The notes beneath the pieces were generated by a model, which saw only the letters and a program-made list of their open reading frames with translations, searched no databases and was not told the DNA's origin. This document shows, piece by piece, positions 1-6,147 of a stretch of DNA of 64,000 nucleotides. Each line of letters begins with the position of its first letter. The stretch's first letter is position 1. Origin of the DNA: a virus; the IMG/VR virus record IMGVR_UViG_3300044634_002252, positions 1-64,000 of that record. The stretch is one strand, 5' to 3'. Position numbers and translations under genes: made by a program.

Positions 1-2
1 AG

Positions 3-173
3 ATGACTGGTGATGAAATGAGAAAGCAAGTCATGGAGTGGTATCAGAAGTCTTGTGGCCTAAGGTTTATTTCAGCTGTTTCTACTAATCCTAGTTTTGG
101 TGAGGATGGTTGGGTTCACATTATTAGTCAGTTTGAAGATACTGATGACGATGAGGACGACGAAGACATGTAG
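3..173 (+). CDS. Small acidic-tailed protein, possibly 5'-truncated by the window edge
   Basis: An open frame runs from the left edge to a TAG at 171-173. The first ATG visible is at 3, giving 56 residues, but the frame may begin upstream of the window, so the start is uncertain. The C-terminus is a run of Asp/Glu ending DEDM. I do not recognise the protein. It lies at the head of a series of small same-strand genes, as is usual for early phage genes. Confidence 0.55.
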   Translation: MTGDEMRKQVMEWYQKSCGLRFISAVSTNPSFGEDGWVHIISQFEDTDDDEDDEDM

Positions 174-323
174 CGCATTCCCTTACTTCCTTTCTGGAGT
201 GCACTACGGTCCTGGCTATGACCTAAAACTGGCTACAACTTTAGGCGCACCACATAAATGGATCAGTATCAACAGTTTAAGAAGAATTAAGAAAACGTCC
301 CGAAACCCCTTGATAATGTCGGT

Positions 324-348
324 GGGTAGTAGTAAAATGATACTACCC
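324..348 (+). promoter_or_regulatory. RNA hairpin upstream of the 367 gene
   Basis: GGGTAGTA (324-331) and TACTACCC (341-348) form a perfect 8-bp stem with a 9-base loop. It ends about 12 bases before the Shine-Dalgarno AAAGGA of the next gene. There is no following T-run, so it looks like an untranslated-leader structure and not a terminator. A role in RNA stability or translation is inference. Confidence 0.45.
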
Positions 349-366
349 GAAAAGAAAGGAACCCCA

Positions 367-870
367 ATGGGAACCAGAAACCTAACAGTAGTAAAAGACA
401 AAGCAGGGAAAAACAAGATTGCTCAATACGGACAATGGGATGGCTACCCTAGCTATTCAGGTGTTCAGGCTTTAGAGTTTCTAAGAGATGAAGGAAACCA
501 GGCCTTGCTATCAGCTAAGCTAGACCTTGTACAGTTTGTTGGTGATGAGGAAGTAGACACATTGTATAAACAGTATGAGTCTACTGATTGGGAGAATAAA
601 GATTTCCTAAACGCATACCCTGGACTTCACAGAGATACTGGTGTCGGTATCCTATCGGTAGTTGCTAACGCCATTACACCTATCAAGACTGTTGATAATA
701 CAGAGTTTGCTAAAGATGAACTGTTTTGTGAAGGCATCTATGAAGTAGACTTCAAGACTAATAAGTTTATTACTACCTATGCTGACAAGAAGGTTGAGTT
801 TGACCTTTCCAATCTGCCAACAGATGAAGAATACCTATCCCAGTGGGAAGTACAACAAGTTGCTGGATAA
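367..870 (+). CDS. Conserved phage hypothetical protein (MGTRNLT family)
   Basis: This 167-residue protein begins MGTRNLTVV, followed by AQYGQWDGYPSYSG. I recognise this N-terminal signature from many phage hypothetical proteins, but no function is known to me. The start at 367 is chosen because AAAGGA lies 7-10 bases upstream. The same frame is open back to base 97, but that stretch overlaps the preceding gene and looks non-coding. The last part overlaps the next gene by 47 bases. Confidence 0.85.
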   Translation: MGTRNLTVVKDKAGKNKIAQYGQWDGYPSYSGVQALEFLRDEGNQALLSAKLDLVQFVGDEEVDTLYKQYESTDWENKDFLNAYPGLHRDTGVGILSVVANAITPIKTVDNTEFAKDELFCEGIYEVDFKTNKFITTYADKKVEFDLSNLPTDEEYLSQWEVQQVAG

Positions 871-1039
871 TCTAGATACTAAATACCTAACAGGGGACAT
901 CGCAAAGGATGTTCAGTTTATCAAAGATAGCCTTAGTATTGATGACAAAGAGTTCTTTAGAAGGGCTATGGCTAACATAATGTCTGAGGGTAATGCTAGA
1001 ATTGACTTACTTACTGGAGAGGAACTAGAACAGCTATGA
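824..1039 (+). CDS. Small hypothetical protein, overlaps both neighbours
   Basis: It encodes about 71 residues from the ATG at 824 (MKNTYPSGKYNKLL). The frame could open earlier at 779, but that would deepen the overlap with the preceding gene. No good Shine-Dalgarno precedes 824, so the start is uncertain. Its stop overlaps the next start. No function is recognised; the product is acidic and probably helical. Confidence 0.6.
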   Translation: MKNTYPSGKYNKLLDNLDTKYLTGDIAKDVQFIKDSLSIDDKEFFRRAMANIMSEGNARIDLLTGEELEQL

Positions 1040-1230
1040 TGAAACTAACAAGCACAGACCTAAAGACTTGGCAAGTAGAGTATTCGGCTGCTTACTGGGT
1101 AGAGGCTACAAGTGAAGATGAAGCTATTGAAAAGGCTATGGAGATACACGCTGATTTGCCAGACGGTAGTTGGGAAGCTATGATTGACCCCTATGATAGC
1201 AACAACTTCAATACCCTTGGAGAAAAGTAA
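1036..1230 (+). CDS. Small DpnD/PcfM-like hypothetical protein
   Basis: This is a 64-residue protein with the pattern YWVEATSEDEAIEKA followed by a Trp-rich end. It resembles the small DpnD/PcfM-like fold, in which a beta strand leads into an (A/S)-(D/E)-E-A helix. The 1635 gene has the same pattern (VEADSEEEALSLA), so the two are probable paralogues. It overlaps both neighbours by 1-4 bases, consistent with translational coupling. Confidence 0.7.
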   Translation: MMKLTSTDLKTWQVEYSAAYWVEATSEDEAIEKAMEIHADLPDGSWEAMIDPYDSNNFNTLGEK

Positions 1231-1424
1231 TGGCAAAGGCTAAGATAAGCATTGTTCTAGAGTATGACCTAGATAACCACTTTGAAAGTTTGGGGTATAG
1301 AGACCTAAAGCCTGAAACTATTATTGATGACCTAGAAGATAATGTGTATGAGGATTTGATTGACCTTATGCGTAATGATAAGCTAAAGTCTTGGGCTTAC
1401 TATGAGATAGTAGATGGGAAATGA
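1230..1424 (+). CDS. Small acidic hypothetical protein
   Basis: This is a 64-residue acidic protein that starts within a TAATG overlap with the preceding gene and ends overlapping the next tiny frame. It contains alternating Asp/Glu/Leu stretches and ends WAYYEIVDGK. No family is recognised. Tight packing in a four-gene coupled run supports it being real. Confidence 0.65.
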   Translation: MAKAKISIVLEYDLDNHFESLGYRDLKPETIIDDLEDNVYEDLIDLMRNDKLKSWAYYEIVDGK

Positions 1425-1495
1425 TGGAGCACGAATGCGTTCCACTTCTCGATGGAGACACTTGGTGTCTATGTGGAAAAGATCTGGAAACCTAG
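1421..1495 (+). CDS. Micro-protein with possible zinc site
   Basis: The frame begins ATGATG at 1421-1426 and overlaps the preceding TGA. It encodes 24 residues with an HEC and a CLC motif separated by 11 residues, a spacing that could bind one metal ion. It follows four coupled genes and ends 5 bases before a stable hairpin. It may be real, but it is very short. Confidence 0.4.
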   Translation: MMEHECVPLLDGDTWCLCGKDLET

Positions 1496-1499
1496 CCAG

Positions 1500-1513
1500 A
1501 CCCCGAAAGGGGT
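1500..1513 (+). terminator. GAAA-tetraloop hairpin at the end of the first small-gene run
   Basis: ACCCC-GAAA-GGGGT is a perfect 5-bp stem capped by a GNRA tetraloop, immediately after the last coupled gene. No strong T-run follows, so it may be a weak terminator or an mRNA 3'-end stabiliser. The next promoter lies 57 bases downstream. Confidence 0.45.
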
Positions 1514-1569
1514 GCGCCAGCTTTATGTATATATAAACTATTAGATCTAAAAAATTAATTACGAAGCAC

Positions 1570-1598
1570 TTGACTTTCCCCCCAGATTCTGAGATAAT
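1570..1598 (+). promoter_or_regulatory. Sigma70-type promoter for the 1635 gene run
   Basis: TTGACT (1570-1575) and GATAAT (1593-1598) are separated by exactly 17 bases. Transcription would start near 1605, leaving a 30-base leader with Shine-Dalgarno TAGGAG before the ATG at 1635. Confidence 0.8.
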
Positions 1599-1634
1599 TG
1601 AGTATCAAAATCCAAAGACCCCTTAGGAGATAAA

Positions 1635-1814
1635 ATGCCAGAATTCAAAGTACAAAGAGAATACACCAACTGGGAAGAGATTACAGTTGAAGCTGATTCA
1701 GAAGAGGAAGCTCTATCTCTAGCAGAAGATGAAAGTATTTGGGAGTACGCCTATGACGTAAACTCATACAACTACACAGGTGAGACTTGGATTGGAGATA
1801 TTGCAGATGAGTAA
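1635..1814 (+). CDS. Small DpnD/PcfM-like hypothetical protein
   Basis: It encodes 59 residues starting MPEFKVQREY, preceded by TAGGAG at a proper distance. It shares the pattern V-E-A-D-S-E-E-E-A with the 1036 gene and ends in an acidic, aromatic segment (WEYAYDV). It is the first gene after the promoter at 1570-1598. Its stop overlaps the start of the next small gene. No biochemical function is known to me. Confidence 0.75.
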   Translation: MPEFKVQREYTNWEEITVEADSEEEALSLAEDESIWEYAYDVNSYNYTGETWIGDIADE

Positions 1815-1914
1815 GAAGCATGTTCATTACTATAGCTATGGAGCTTGCACATGGTGTGGCAAGGCAGTAAACAAAGGCCTTGGCGTAGACTTATTAAGAG
1901 GGAAGAAAGTATGA
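1807..1914 (+). CDS. 35-residue CxxC micro-protein
   Basis: The ATG at 1807 overlaps the preceding stop, and the TGA at 1912-1914 overlaps the next ATG at 1911. The product contains CTWC, a zinc-knuckle-like CxxC, and a basic C-terminus (LLRGKKV). The two-sided 4-8 base overlaps are typical of translationally coupled phage genes and are the main evidence for coding. Confidence 0.55.
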   Translation: MSKKHVHYYSYGACTWCGKAVNKGLGVDLLRGKKV

Positions 1915-2144
1915 GCCAGATTTATGCTGATAAGAAGCCTAGTGTAAAAGATACTACTTGGACAAGGATCTTCCACTACAATACCGTCCAGGTTATGGAA
2001 TCAGATCGATACTACGACTTTTATAAGTTAGTTATTGATGGACAAAGACCTAAGTATTTCTTTGGTGAGACAGCTTGGATGGATTGCCAGAGAGCAGCAG
2101 TTGACAAAGTTGGCATGTCAGGCTATAATATATTTAGGAAATAA
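1911..2144 (+). CDS. Small hypothetical protein
   Basis: It encodes 77 residues starting MSQIYADKKPS. The start at 1911 is chosen over an earlier in-frame ATG at 1845 because GGGAAGAAAG precedes it and it forms an ATGA overlap with the previous gene. The sequence has aromatic-rich strands (YYDFYKLVIDG) and no recognised motif. Confidence 0.7.
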   Translation: MSQIYADKKPSVKDTTWTRIFHYNTVQVMESDRYYDFYKLVIDGQRPKYFFGETAWMDCQRAAVDKVGMSGYNIFRK

Positions 2145-2166
2145 CCCCAAGTAGAAAGCAGACCCC

Positions 2167-2709
2167 ATGCATGTATTACAGTGGATAGCTACACAAGCTG
2201 AAGATAAAGATGAAGCATATCGTAGAGTAGAAGATACTCTACAGACTATGCTAGGCGACTTTGAATCACCAACCCATACTTGGTATGATTGGTTTGTTGT
2301 TGGTGGTGGACGGTGGAACATGACCGAGGAAGACGACAACGATGAGGCCTATACTGAGGGCAAGACTAATATGATTCTTTCATATGACGAAGACCCAGAA
2401 CCTTTCCTAACTCGTATCCTAAGGACTATGGAAGACCGTAAGTCAGAGTTTGACGGATATGCTAAGGATGTGGATAGCAGTATCTTAGATAAGATAATCA
2501 AAGACTATAATCCCAAAGAGTTCGACTTCCCTGCATTTCAGTCTCTTTATCCTATCAAGAAGCTAATTGATATGGCTTATGGTACTTGGGACTTCAATTC
2601 CTATTTCTATGACATGGTCAATGATACAACTACTTCAAAATATTTGTATGATTCTATTGACACAGGCAACAAAAACTGGTATCTTGTACCTGTAGACTTT
2701 CACTTCTAA
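2167..2709 (+). CDS. Conserved actinophage hypothetical protein (DWFVVGGGRW motif)
   Basis: This 180-residue acidic protein opens MHVLQWIATQAEDK and contains WYDWFVVGGGRWN, a signature I associate with conserved but uncharacterised actinophage proteins. The C-terminal half is aromatic-rich and ends in a hydrophobic strand. No catalytic motif is visible. It is followed 10 bases later by the next gene with a strong AAGGAG site. Confidence 0.8.
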   Translation: MHVLQWIATQAEDKDEAYRRVEDTLQTMLGDFESPTHTWYDWFVVGGGRWNMTEEDDNDEAYTEGKTNMILSYDEDPEPFLTRILRTMEDRKSEFDGYAKDVDSSILDKIIKDYNPKEFDFPAFQSLYPIKKLIDMAYGTWDFNSYFYDMVNDTTTSKYLYDSIDTGNKNWYLVPVDFHF

Positions 2710-2719
2710 GGAGACCCCA

Positions 2720-3112
2720 ATGACAAATTATGTATCCCTAACTTGGAAAGAGTTTGAGGAACAGTTCAAGCCTATCAAGAATCACTTAGTTCCTGACCCC
2801 AACCAGCAGATGTTTGAGACCTACGGTGATGAGGTAGAGTTTGTTATTTCTCAGGTTGTAGATAGAAAGGTCTGGACCTATGCTGACGGAGACTACTGTA
2901 GCTTTGTTAGCAATGGCTATCACTATGTAAATAGGATTGGCTATTATGTTTGTGAGGTTCCTTATGACGAGGATACCGAGTATGAGATTATCACTAGCAC
3001 CGAGGAAGAATGTGAGTGCTACAACGAAGATGGTTATGAAGATGGAGAGATGGGCAAAGCAGATTGCCCCAATTGCGAAGGGTATGGACTTGTCACTAAA
3101 TACAATGACTAG
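2720..3112 (+). CDS. Hypothetical protein with C-terminal zinc-ribbon-like cysteines
   Basis: This 130-residue protein is preceded by AAGGAGACCCC. Residues 1-90 are unknown and aromatic-rich. The C-terminal 35 residues carry CEC and CPNCEGYG, resembling half of a DnaJ-type zinc module (CxxCxGxG). A structural zinc site is likely, but no enzymatic role can be assigned. Its stop overlaps the start of the next gene. Confidence 0.75.
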   Translation: MTNYVSLTWKEFEEQFKPIKNHLVPDPNQQMFETYGDEVEFVISQVVDRKVWTYADGDYCSFVSNGYHYVNRIGYYVCEVPYDEDTEYEIITSTEEECECYNEDGYEDGEMGKADCPNCEGYGLVTKYND

Positions 3113-3458
3113 AAACAAGAATGCAGGCCGAGAGAGGCATGTGTATGATTTGAACATTTACCAGCTGGAACAGCTTAATGGGGATGGTGAGTATGAGTAC
3201 ATGGGGCCATGGTATATACACATCTATGACTACTATGAAAAGAATATCACGGAGGTATCTGCTCCGATCGAATTAACACCACAAGAGACTGAAGCGCTTA
3301 TCACTAATGATTCTTACTATGATGAGTTGGACGTCTGGTATGGCCTAGATGGGTTTATGTTGGAGAAGTGGAATGTAATGTCAGACAGGCTAAAGATGAT
3401 TTTTGAAACCCTCCCCAAGTACCGTGACGACGTAGAAGGATATTTAGTATATAACTAA
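3105..3458 (+). CDS. Acidic hypothetical protein
   Basis: It encodes 117 residues starting MTRNKNAGRERHVYD. The start at 3105 overlaps the upstream stop by 8 bases; the same frame is open from 2937, but that part lies inside the preceding gene. The protein is rich in Tyr, Asp and Glu, with no recognised domain. It is the last gene before a densely structured intergenic segment. Confidence 0.7.
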   Translation: MTRNKNAGRERHVYDLNIYQLEQLNGDGEYEYMGPWYIHIYDYYEKNITEVSAPIELTPQETEALITNDSYYDELDVWYGLDGFMLEKWNVMSDRLKMIFETLPKYRDDVEGYLVYN

Positions 3459-3463
3459 ACAAG

Positions 3464-3529
3464 GAGTGATGCGTCGAGCCTAGCTCCGCATCATGGATAG
3501 CTGGTTAGGGGTAGCCAGGGTATCCAATC
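3464..3529 (+). other. Two consecutive strong hairpins after the 3105 gene
   Basis: TGATGCG and CGCATCA pair across a 13-base loop. Immediately after, TGGATA...TATCCA encloses CTGG...CCAG. With the 14-base dyad beginning at 3530, three hairpins lie in about 110 non-coding bases. This could be a terminator cluster or a structured leader or small RNA. No T-run follows the first two. Confidence 0.45.
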
Positions 3530-3573
3530 GGGGTGTCAGGACTTTTCCTACTTTCAGTCTTGACACCCCACCT
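3530..3573 (+). promoter_or_regulatory. 14-bp inverted repeat overlapping the -35 box
   Basis: GGGGTGTCAGGACT (3530-3543) and AGTCTTGACACCCC (3556-3569) pair with one G-T wobble across a 12-base loop. The right arm contains the TTGACA -35 hexamer of the promoter at 3560-3588. It could serve as terminator for the upstream run, as an operator, or both; which one is inference. Confidence 0.6.
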
Positions 3574-3588
3574 AATTTTTGGTACAAT
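3560..3588 (+). promoter_or_regulatory. Consensus promoter for the 3606-4071 gene pair
   Basis: TTGACA (3560-3565), 17-base spacer and TACAAT (3583-3588). Transcription from about 3595 gives a short leader containing the Shine-Dalgarno AGGAGAA before the ATG at 3606. Confidence 0.85.
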
Positions 3589-3605
3589 GACATAGGAGAA
3601 TAATA

Positions 3606-3806
3606 ATGAGACACATAAAGCCAACAAAAGAACTGCGAGTGGCAAAGACAATGTCGGACTTGGTAAATGACCTAACGCTTGACCTTGAGCAAGTTGGAAT
3701 CTACTTAGCAACCAACAATGGAATCTCGTACAGGCGTATTCAGATGATAGCTGAATCTGCTAAGCACGAGAGGGAAGAAGCTTGGAGGGAAATTTCAATT
3801 GACTAA
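3606..3806 (+). CDS. Small hypothetical protein
   Basis: It encodes 66 residues (MRHIKPTKELRVAKT) with AGGAG 8 bases before the ATG and a near-perfect promoter. The sequence is mostly helical, with a possible helix-turn-helix-like stretch around YLATNNGISYRRIQMIAE. A DNA-binding role is only a guess. It is coupled by 8 bases to the next gene. Confidence 0.75.
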   Translation: MRHIKPTKELRVAKTMSDLVNDLTLDLEQVGIYLATNNGISYRRIQMIAESAKHEREEAWREISID

Positions 3807-4071
3807 GTTTTCGGATAAATGTGGCATCCTAGGTGAGCTATGGATGGACTACAGAGATGACGAAGAGTTCCTAGACTTCATAGAATATAATGACCTAGGA
3901 CTTCCTTTGGGTTACATGATTTCTGCTGGCATAGTTCAGACAGCAACGCCTAAGGGTGAAGAGATTATCGAAGAAACGTTCGACCTATTTCTAGGTGCTA
4001 TGAACATCAAGGATACTGGGTTCGACACTTTGGATGATGTTTTCGACAAGGCTTCAGAGGCAAAGGACTAA
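3799..4071 (+). CDS. Acidic hypothetical protein with TTG start
   Basis: It encodes 90 residues. The start is TTG at 3799, with GGAGGG 10 bases upstream, overlapping the preceding stop by 8 bases. The protein is strongly acidic (LWMDYRDDEEFLDFIEY), with no recognised domain. It ends 10 bases before a UUCG-capped hairpin and is the last gene before the gene-poor origin-like region. Confidence 0.7.
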   Translation: MTKFSDKCGILGELWMDYRDDEEFLDFIEYNDLGLPLGYMISAGIVQTATPKGEEIIEETFDLFLGAMNIKDTGFDTLDDVFDKASEAKD

Positions 4072-4081
4072 ACTAAATGAT

Positions 4082-4095
4082 CTGGCTTCGGCCAG
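4082..4095 (+). terminator. UUCG-tetraloop hairpin
   Basis: CTGGC-TTCG-GCCAG is a perfect 5-bp stem with an extra-stable UUCG loop, placed directly after the 3799 gene. No T-run follows, so termination efficiency is uncertain. Confidence 0.5.
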
Positions 4096-4274
4096 GCATT
4101 TGGCGCACCACATCTTTGCCTATTTGTCAAGGGTATTAAGATAACGATTTGATTACGATCGATCTATATTTTTCCCTGAAATATACAAACCTTTTTACCC
4201 TATAGACATTACGATCCAAACCTAAAAAATCCCAGAAAGTTGGATATAAGGTTTGGGGGTATCAATGAATACAC

Positions 4275-4283
4275 TGCTATACT
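4275..4283 (+). promoter_or_regulatory. Extended -10 promoter, leaderless for 4290
   Basis: TGC-TATACT is an extended -10 element that ends 6 bases before the ATG at 4290, so the predicted first transcribed base is the A of the start codon. No -35 hexamer is visible at the expected position. Confidence 0.6.
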
Positions 4284-4289
4284 TGATAT

Positions 4290-4484
4290 ATGAGCCCTAG
4301 AAGATACTTCCAAGTATTTAGCAATATGCCTATACCTGACTATGATAAAGATCTAGGTACTACTCTATGGTCTGCCTTTACTGCTATCAGTGGTTTTGAT
4401 AAGTTATTTAGATTTACCCCGCCTACAATCACTAATGGTTTGGATAATGATAAGGCATCTACAGATCAAGATCAAGATAAATAG
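4290..4484 (+). CDS. Small hypothetical protein inside the origin-like region
   Basis: It encodes 64 residues (MSPRRYFQVFSNMPIPDYD) ending in an acidic, Gln-rich tail. There is no Shine-Dalgarno, but the start codon is placed exactly 6 bases after an extended -10 box, as for many other genes in this window. The frame includes one of the GGTTTG repeats. Coding status is moderately supported only. Confidence 0.5.
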   Translation: MSPRRYFQVFSNMPIPDYDKDLGTTLWSAFTAISGFDKLFRFTPPTITNGLDNDKASTDQDQDK

Positions 4485-4663
4485 ACATTACGATAGTCTA
4501 AAAAATTTCGGGGAATAACCAAATCATTCTGACAAATATCCCCTATATATATAACAATAACAAACCATTTATCCCTGATATCTGGATATTTTTATAGGGG
4601 TTTTTAGCTACAAATATACAAGGTTTGGAGCTATAAAGGTTTGATATTTATATGGTTTGGCTA

Positions 4664-4692
4664 TTGACATTATGATGGTTTGAGTGTATAAT
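4664..4692 (+). promoter_or_regulatory. Consensus promoter pointing into the DnaA-box cluster
   Basis: TTGACA (4664-4669), 17-base spacer and TATAAT (4687-4692) match the consensus perfectly. The predicted start near 4699 lies 250 bases before the next start codon (4950), which has its own -10 box. The transcript would run through all four DnaA boxes, so a non-coding or primer role is possible. Confidence 0.7.
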
Positions 4693-4797
4693 GGTTTGAG
4701 AAAGATTACGATCCTTGATATTATAGGTTCCATTACACTATACTAATATCAAAACCTCTCTTCGCTATCCAAACCAATACAATCAGTAAGATCTATC

Positions 4798-4849
4798 TGT
4801 GGATAACTCTGTGTATAACTATGTTAATATGTGGATAACTTGTGTATAA
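4798..4849 (+). other. Four perfect DnaA boxes in direct orientation
   Basis: TGTGGATAA occurs at 4798-4806 and 4830-4838, and TGTGTATAA at 4810-4818 and 4841-4849. Their complements TTATCCACA and TTATACACA are the strong R1/R4-type and R2-type DnaA boxes of bacterial origins. All four have the same orientation and alternate in type, with starts 12, 20 and 11 bases apart. Confidence 0.85.
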
Positions 4850-4853
4850 AAAT

Positions 4854-4897
4854 GGGGGTATCCAAACCTCTATATGGGGGGATATGGGGCTATGGGG
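4854..4897 (+). other. Four G-tracts with quadruplex potential
   Basis: G-runs at 4854-4858, 4876-4881, 486-series 4886-4889 and 4894-4897 lie just after the DnaA boxes; the last three are separated by 4-base loops. A G-quadruplex on this strand is possible but untested. Confidence 0.4.
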
Positions 4898-4934
4898 ATA
4901 TCGCCTATCATGGTTTATTATCACTAGGGATAAG

Positions 4935-4943
4935 TGTTATACT
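4935..4943 (+). promoter_or_regulatory. Extended -10 promoter, leaderless for 4950
   Basis: TGT-TATACT ends exactly 6 bases before the ATG at 4950, the same geometry as the 4290 gene. Confidence 0.65.
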
Positions 4944-4949
4944 TAGGAT

Positions 4950-5495
4950 ATGATTGTTGATATAAATACCCCAGATTTTTCTGTAGTCCATTTCCCTAGG
5001 TCAGGTGGAAAATACTTTACTCTTAACTATTGCTCTATGAGCAATGTTGAAGGGATTCATACCCATGATATGTCCAAACTTGAAAACAAGAATGTTCTTT
5101 CTATAGTAAGAGATCCTGTAGACTGCATTGCCTCCACTGTGATAGTTGCAATTTCTAGTAATCCATTAATTGATCCAGCAAGACTGGTTGATGAATGGAT
5201 AGAGGAATACCTGGAAGCGTATAGTGCCATTTTAGACTCTAGCTCTATTTTGGTTAGGTTTAACCACGTCATAAATAGGTTTGAAGTAATTGCCAAACAG
5301 CTCTCTAGTATATTTGGACACACCATCTTAAATAACTTTAGGAATGTTGCAGCTGAGAGCATAGCCAACTATTTGCCTAGTTCAAAGCCAAATCCCAACT
5401 ACGATGATGTACGTCAGCTAGTCTCTGCTAATCCACGTATTGAGCTATGCTATGAGATATACAATGAAGCATTATCTAAGTGCATGCGGATATAA
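4950..5495 (+). CDS. Putative sulfotransferase
   Basis: This 181-residue protein has the sulfotransferase 5'-phosphosulfate loop as VVHFPRSGGKYF (residues 12-23) and a 3'-phosphate motif SIVRDPVDCIAST near residue 51. Such enzymes move sulfate from PAPS to a hydroxyl or amine. The length is short for the family. It starts 6 bases after an extended -10 box and is probably leaderless. A second sulfotransferase lies at 26799 and an APS-kinase-like protein at 25766. The acceptor is unknown. Confidence 0.7.
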   Translation: MIVDINTPDFSVVHFPRSGGKYFTLNYCSMSNVEGIHTHDMSKLENKNVLSIVRDPVDCIASTVIVAISSNPLIDPARLVDEWIEEYLEAYSAILDSSSILVRFNHVINRFEVIAKQLSSIFGHTILNNFRNVAAESIANYLPSSKPNPNYDDVRQLVSANPRIELCYEIYNEALSKCMRI

Positions 5496-5531
5496 AAAGG
5501 ATTACGATGCTTGAGCTTTGTTCCCCGAAAT

Positions 5532-5735
5532 TTATTTGATCTTTACGAACTTAGCCCAGATGCGCTCATGGATAAAGTATCCAACAGCTTCCCAAGCAAT
5601 GTAGAGCAAAGCTCCTAGAGTGGCATACTCCCATTCTCCTGTAAATAGGTAGATTACTCCAGCTACACCAATAAGGTGAAATGCTTCCCAGCTTAGGGTC
5701 TTAATCAAACTTCTCTTTGTGGTTTCCATACTCAT
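5532..5735 (-). CDS. DUF2061 small membrane protein
   Basis: It encodes 67 residues (MSMETTKRSLIKTLSWEAFHLIG), possibly starting at the second Met (5729). The pattern K-R-S-L-x-K-T-x-x-W, two hydrophobic helices and a terminal Y-F-I-H-E-R-x-W is that of DUF2061 membrane proteins. A paralogue lies at 6148-6348. Function is unknown; it is an inner-membrane protein by prediction. Confidence 0.8.
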   Translation of the reverse strand: MSMETTKRSLIKTLSWEAFHLIGVAGVIYLFTGEWEYATLGALLYIAWEAVGYFIHERIWAKFVKIK

Positions 5736-5736
5736 C

Positions 5737-6087
5737 CTATTCTGTGACCAGCCAGTCCATAAGTTCTGGATTATCTCTCATGAACATGAGCAAAGCGTTC
5801 TCATAGATACCGATAAAGTAGTGCTCCCACTTTTCATACTCTGAATCCTTCTCTGGCAAACCATTCTCAAAGATCATACGCATAGCATGAAGAATCTCAT
5901 GCATTAGTACTACCTTCTGTTTGCTTAATGCTATGTCGTTTGCTACGACAATTAAATTACCCTGGTCAAGAGTATATCCCTGAGAACCATCGTTTAGCAT
6001 ACCATCTAAATTGGTATCACGATATTCTACTTCATACGTCTGTGGCCCAACCTTGACAGACTTGGGTCTTGCATCTTTTACGACCAT
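5737..6087 (-). CDS. Putative zinc metallopeptidase (HEILH)
   Basis: This 116-residue protein contains VVLMHEILHAMRM, an HExxH zinc-binding motif at about residues 83-87. A downstream Glu-rich helix could supply the third ligand. The small size and arrangement resemble phage ImmA/IrrE-like or DUF-type peptidases. No export signal is seen, so it is probably cytoplasmic. It has its own promoter (6115-6144) and leader with AAGGAAGA. The substrate is unknown. Confidence 0.65.
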   Translation of the reverse strand: MVVKDARPKSVKVGPQTYEVEYRDTNLDGMLNDGSQGYTLDQGNLIVVANDIALSKQKVVLMHEILHAMRMIFENGLPEKDSEYEKWEHYFIGIYENALLMFMRDNPELMDWLVTE

Positions 6088-6114
6088 GATTCTTCCTTAG
6101 CTTAATTTACTACA

Positions 6115-6144
6115 ATTATACCGTATTTGGGGGTTGGCTGTCAA
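6115..6144 (-). promoter_or_regulatory. Promoter for the 6087 leftward genes
   Basis: On the minus strand, TTGACA (6144-6139) and TATAAT (6120-6115) have an 18-base spacer. Transcription from about 6108 leaves a 21-base leader. Confidence 0.75.
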
Positions 6145-6147
6145 GGA

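Larger units (their letters stand above)
4140..4949 (+). other. Candidate replication origin: iteron-like repeats and DnaA boxes
   Basis: This segment is very AT-rich and has only one small putative gene (4290-4484). GGTTTG or its complement CAAACC recurs at about 4186, 4217, 4250, 4437, 4561, 4622, 4638, 4654, 4677, 4693, 4770 and 4863. ATTACGAT occurs at 4152, 4208, 4487 and 4705, with the variant ATTATGAT at 4669. Four perfect DnaA boxes lie at 4798-4849. DnaA boxes beside AT-rich DNA with iterons is the classical layout of bacterial and plasmid origins. Function as the phage origin is inference. Confidence 0.7.

Noticed and set aside
97-366. N-terminal extension of the 367 gene
   Set aside because: The frame is open from base 97, but the stretch overlaps the first gene and a hairpin, and the family start MGTRNLT with a ribosome site is at 367.
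243-4120. GGCGCACCA repeated near 243, 1511 (inverted) and 4110
   Set aside because: Three copies over 4 kb without regular placement; could be chance, and no function is suggested.
4124-4130. TTGACA-like sequence on the minus strand near 4127
   Set aside because: No -10 box lies at the right distance and no gene follows on that strand.
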